The notes under the pieces: generated by a model | What the model saw: the letters and a program-made list of their open reading frames with translations, nothing else | Database searches by the model: none | Told to the model about the DNA's origin: nothing | NCBI GenBank assembly: GCA_046347945.1 | Contig: JAXMFB010000006.1 | Location: forward strand, 124,001 to 188,000 | Source: Zeimonas sp046347945 | GTDB lineage: Bacteria; Pseudomonadota; Gammaproteobacteria; Burkholderiales; Burkholderiaceae_E | Direction: 5' to 3' | Length of the DNA stretch: 64,000 nucleotides | Part shown: positions 61,233 to 64,000 of the stretch, one piece after another | How the letters are laid out: every line of letters begins with the position of its first letter | How positions within the stretch are numbered: position 1 is the first letter of the stretch | Program-made: the position numbers and the translations under genes

Positions 61233-63758
61233 TCAGCGCTCGGCGACCAGGAACGCGCGCGCCTGGTCGAATCGCGCGCGCAGTTCCTCCATGCGCAGCG
61301 ACATCGCGCGACGGTCGGCGCGACGCACGAGCAGCGCGACGGTGCGTCGCCGGTTGATCCACGCCACCTTCAGGTAGGCGCTGCCGCCGTCGCGCGCGAC
61401 GAGCTCGATCCAGTCGCCGCGACGCATCTGTTCGAGCGCCTGCTCGGGCGCGAGTTCGCGGCGCTGCGGGCTCGACGGCAGGTCGCCGAGGTCGAGCGAG
61501 TCGAGGATTTCCAGCAGGCGTCGCTCGGTGCCGTCCTCGTCGGACCGCTCGGGCTCCCGGGGTCCTGGTCCCTGTTCCCGGGGCGCGGCCCCGGGCGACG
61601 GGGGTTGCGCAGGCGTCGACACCTCGGGCGGCGCCGGCGCGGCTGGCGCAGGCGCGGCCGGTGCGGGCGCGTGCCCCGCCACGCCGCCCGCGGTCTCGGG
61701 ACCCATCGGTTGCGCCAGCGTCGGCACGGCCGTGTCAGCCCCCATCCCCGTGCCGGCATCGAAGCGCGCCCGCGTCGTCGCACCGCGCTCGCGCTCGCGC
61801 CGCTGCATGCGGCGCAGGTGGATCAGGAACAGTTCGTCGAAGAACGACTTGAACTCCTCGTCCTTCGCGCCGATTTCGCGAACGCCCTGCGTCATCAGGC
61901 GGATCAGCGGCGGGATGCGCTGCGCGAGCTCGCGACGGCTGCGTCGCTCGTCGCCCTCCTCCAGGCTCCAGAGCAGGTCGTCGACCACCTGCAGCGACAC
62001 CCTGAACTCGGCGCTCTCCTCGCCGTTGCGCAGCGCGGCGGTGCGCATGTGGCGCAGCCAGACGTTGCTCACGAAGTCGCGCACCGACTCGGGCGCCTGG
62101 TGCCGGTCGAGCCGCTCCGCGAGCAGCGCGCGCAGGTGCTCGGTGACCAGCCGCTCACGCTCGCGGCTCGGACGCCGGGCGTAGTCGCGCCGATTGCGCC
62201 GGCTCGGCGTCTCCTCGAGCGTGCGGCGCTCGCGCACCACCCGGTCGATCAGCTGGCCGACGCTGCGCGCCGCGCGCGAGTACTCCTTCTCGACCTGCTG
62301 CGCCATCACCGCCGAGCGCGACTGCAGCGCGCTCGACACGATCTCGACGGCGCGCACTACGGTCTCCAGCCGTCGGTACAACTCGCTGCCGCGCACGATG
62401 TCGTCGCCGAACGCGGTCGAGATGGCGCCGAAGTGCTCGACCAGCTTGCGAAGCGATCGGGGATCGTCGCCGAGATAGGCGGGATCGAGCAGCGTCAGCG
62501 CGACCGCGGGCTGCTGCAGTCGCCACACCAGCGGCTTGGCCGCTTCGGGCAGGCGGCGATCGTCGATCACGTAGTCGAACATCGCCGCCACCAGGTCGAC
62601 CACCGCGACCTGCGCCGGTACGGCGCCCGCCTCGCGCATCCGGGTGCGCACGTTGCCGAAGAACTCGCCGCGCGCCTGGCGGCTGTACGGCATCGCGCCG
62701 ATCGCGTGCGCGAACGCCACCGCGTCGCGCTCGATCTCCACCACGGGCTGCAGGGTGGGCAGCACCCGCAGTCGCTGTCCCGGCGGCGTGCCGGCGAGCG
62801 GGGAACTTCCCAGCGTCGCGGCATCGCGCTCGGCCTGCAGCGTGACGTCGACGCTCCGGGGCGCGCCGCCTCCGCGGCGCTCGACGCCGGGCGACTCCCG
62901 CTCGGGCTCGCGCCAGGCCTGCTGCTCCTCGGCCGGCGCCTCGGCGAAAGCCGGCTCGTCGAACGCGGGTGCCTCGCCGTCTTCGGGCGCTGCCATCGGC
63001 AACCCGGCTTGCCCGGGCGCGGCGAGCGGCATCGCGCCGTCGTCGTCGCTCGCGGCGCCGGTCGAGGGCGGCGCCGGCACGACGGGTTCGGGCGCCTCGG
63101 CCGCCGGCAGCGGTTCGAGCGGCACCACGCCCGCTTCCTCGAGCAGGCGGTCGGCGCGCTCGATCGCCTCGGCGATCGGCCCAGCGAGCGCGGCCAGCGC
63201 CAGCTGCCGCAGCGTGGCGCGAGCGCGAGCGCCTTCGGCGATGCCGTCCAGCGACGCCACCGCGGCGCTCGCGAGCGTGCGCGCGCCGAGCGGGTTCATG
63301 TCGTCGTCGCCCCAGTCGCGCTCGACCACCTGGCGCAACCGGGCGACGTACCGAGGATAGGCGAGTCCGGCGCGATCGCGCGCAACGCGCGCGAGGTCGG
63401 CCGCGAGGATCTGCGTCTCGAGCTCGTCCTCGTCGATCAACGCGAGACCCTGGACATCGAGTGCCTCGCCGGCCCGGCGCGTGGCTTCGAGGCAGCGGTT
63501 CGCGCGGCGCGCCAGCGCATCGGCGACCTGCGTCACGCGCGTCGCCGTCTCGCGCCGCAGCCGCTGCGCAGCACCGAGCAGCCCCTGGCGCTCGCGGCCG
63601 TCGAACGCGCGGTCGGCCGCCGCGTCGAGCTCGTCGGCGATTGCCGGCAATGCGTCCGTCACCGCGGCCGACAGGCTGTCGGCGAGCGATTCGCGGGTAC
63701 GCGCGAACAGCAGCGAACGCGGTGGCGGTCTCGGGAGCGAAAGGTCCGATTCGATCAT
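61233..63758 (-). CDS. DUF1631 family protein
   Basis: An 841-residue, mostly helical protein matching the DUF1631 family by overall plan. Blocks such as LDEDELETQILAADLARVARDRAGLAYPRYVARL (about 105-150) and SRQARGEFFGNVRTRMREAG belong to it. A long disordered Ala/Pro/Glu-rich insert lies at about 215-320 and another near 660-740 (APAAPAPAAPAPPEVSTPAQPPSPGAAP). The C-terminus (WIELVARDGGSAYLKVAWINRRRTVALLVRRADRRAMSLRMEEL) looks like a PilZ-like or RNA-binding beta barrel. Function unknown. Confidence 0.75.
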   Translation of the reverse strand: MIESDLSLPRPPPRSLLFARTRESLADSLSAAVTDALPAIADELDAAADRAFDGRERQGLLGAAQRLRRETATRVTQVADALARRANRCLEATRRAGEALDVQGLALIDEDELETQILAADLARVARDRAGLAYPRYVARLRQVVERDWGDDDMNPLGARTLASAAVASLDGIAEGARARATLRQLALAALAGPIAEAIERADRLLEEAGVVPLEPLPAAEAPEPVVPAPPSTGAASDDDGAMPLAAPGQAGLPMAAPEDGEAPAFDEPAFAEAPAEEQQAWREPERESPGVERRGGGAPRSVDVTLQAERDAATLGSSPLAGTPPGQRLRVLPTLQPVVEIERDAVAFAHAIGAMPYSRQARGEFFGNVRTRMREAGAVPAQVAVVDLVAAMFDYVIDDRRLPEAAKPLVWRLQQPAVALTLLDPAYLGDDPRSLRKLVEHFGAISTAFGDDIVRGSELYRRLETVVRAVEIVSSALQSRSAVMAQQVEKEYSRAARSVGQLIDRVVRERRTLEETPSRRNRRDYARRPSRERERLVTEHLRALLAERLDRHQAPESVRDFVSNVWLRHMRTAALRNGEESAEFRVSLQVVDDLLWSLEEGDERRSRRELAQRIPPLIRLMTQGVREIGAKDEEFKSFFDELFLIHLRRMQRRERERGATTRARFDAGTGMGADTAVPTLAQPMGPETAGGVAGHAPAPAAPAPAAPAPPEVSTPAQPPSPGAAPREQGPGPREPERSDEDGTERRLLEILDSLDLGDLPSSPQRRELAPEQALEQMRRGDWIELVARDGGSAYLKVAWINRRRTVALLVRRADRRAMSLRMEELRARFDQARAFLVAER

Positions 63759-63863
63759 CGACTTCTTCTGGCGCGAGCCGCCGGCCGTCGAGTCCGGAAT
63801 CCGGACCGTCCGACAGGGCTCGTTGCGACAGGAGCGATGCTATCGGATGGGCTGTGCCCGATC

Positions 63864-63892
63864 AGTGAACAAGTTAGCCGGGCGGGTGTCAA
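63864..63892 (-). promoter_or_regulatory. Possible promoter of the DUF1631 gene
   Basis: Minus strand: TTGACA (63892-63887), 17 bases, TTCACT (63869-63864). The -35 is perfect, the -10 matches three of six. Start would be near 63857, about 100 bases before the ATG. Confidence 0.4.
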
Positions 63893-63960
63893 ATCCGCCG
63901 ACAACCGGGGCGCCGAACCGGACTTTCGACACGGTTCGCGGCGACCGGTGTCCGGCTCGG

Positions 63961-64000
63961 TCAGGCGACCAGGTAGCGCTCGATCCCGGCGCGCAGCGTG
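63961..64000 (-). CDS. 3' end of an unidentified minus-strand gene
   Basis: The last 40 bases encode ...TLRAGIERYLVA followed by TGA, in GC-rich codons like the neighbouring genes. Too short to identify. The 202 bases to the DUF1631 start contain that gene's probable promoter. Confidence 0.4.
   Translation of the reverse strand, partial: TLRAGIERYLVA

Overview
This GC-rich 64 kb window looks like core chromosome of a betaproteobacterium in the order Burkholderiales. The signs are a phaC-phaB-phaR polyhydroxyalkanoate operon, a sucA-sucB-lpdA-zapE operon, a combined sdh/gltA/mdh/methylcitrate region, and thrS-infC-rpmI-rplT-pheS-pheT-ihfA-merR flanked by two tRNA genes. I see no rRNA, insertion sequence, prophage, integrase or CRISPR array. 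The genus cannot be fixed from sequence reading alone.

Layout. 1-17.6 kb is almost all minus strand: phaR (cut by the window edge), phaB, phaC, pgeF, rluD (with bamD divergent on plus), dinG, a ydcH-like gene, an arginine-rich coiled-coil protein, zapE, lpdA, sucB, sucA, and a pair made of a lipoprotein C39-like cysteine peptidase and a small membrane protein. 17.8-27.1 kb is plus: a three-gene 2-oxoacid:ferredoxin oxidoreductase operon (KorCAB type), then a compact Csu/SCPU-type chaperone-usher pilus operon. 27.2-33.2 kb is minus: sdhC-sdhD-sdhA-sdhB-sdhE-gltA and a GntR regulator. 33.3-43.7 kb is plus: mdh-prpB-prpC-prpD-DUF3617-acnA and a MASE1/degenerate-GGDEF/EAL membrane protein. 43.7-45.2 kb holds a TIGR04282-type glycosyltransferase, a VOC protein and a possible 54-residue ORF. 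45.3-53.4 kb is minus: tRNA-Pro(GGG), a MerR-type regulator, ihfA, pheT, pheS, rplT, rpmI, infC, thrS, tRNA-Val(GAC). 53.4-56.3 kb holds a divergent iron-type ABC permease and ATPase sharing a candidate Fur box. 56.3-60.9 kb is a branched-chain amino-acid-type ABC operon (livJ-H-M-G-F). 61.2-63.8 kb is a large DUF1631 protein, and the last 40 bases are the 3' end of another minus-strand gene.

How it fits together. Central carbon metabolism dominates. Citrate synthase, aconitase, the 2-oxoglutarate dehydrogenase complex, succinate dehydrogenase and malate dehydrogenase lie within about 31 kb, with three methylcitrate-cycle genes for propionyl-CoA. A divergent GntR regulator and the palindrome TCTTATATAAGA sit at the hub between sdh and mdh. 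A second, ferredoxin-linked 2-oxoacid oxidoreductase lies beside the classical dehydrogenase. The pha operon stores carbon and the liv and iron transporters feed the cell.

Least explained items: the C39-like peptidase and its partner, which carries a double glycine before a hydrophobic tail (a possible peptidase-substrate pair); the histone-like N-terminal tail on PhaC; a perfect -10 box seven bases upstream of the bamD ATG, predicting a leaderless message; and several unassigned dyads at promoters.
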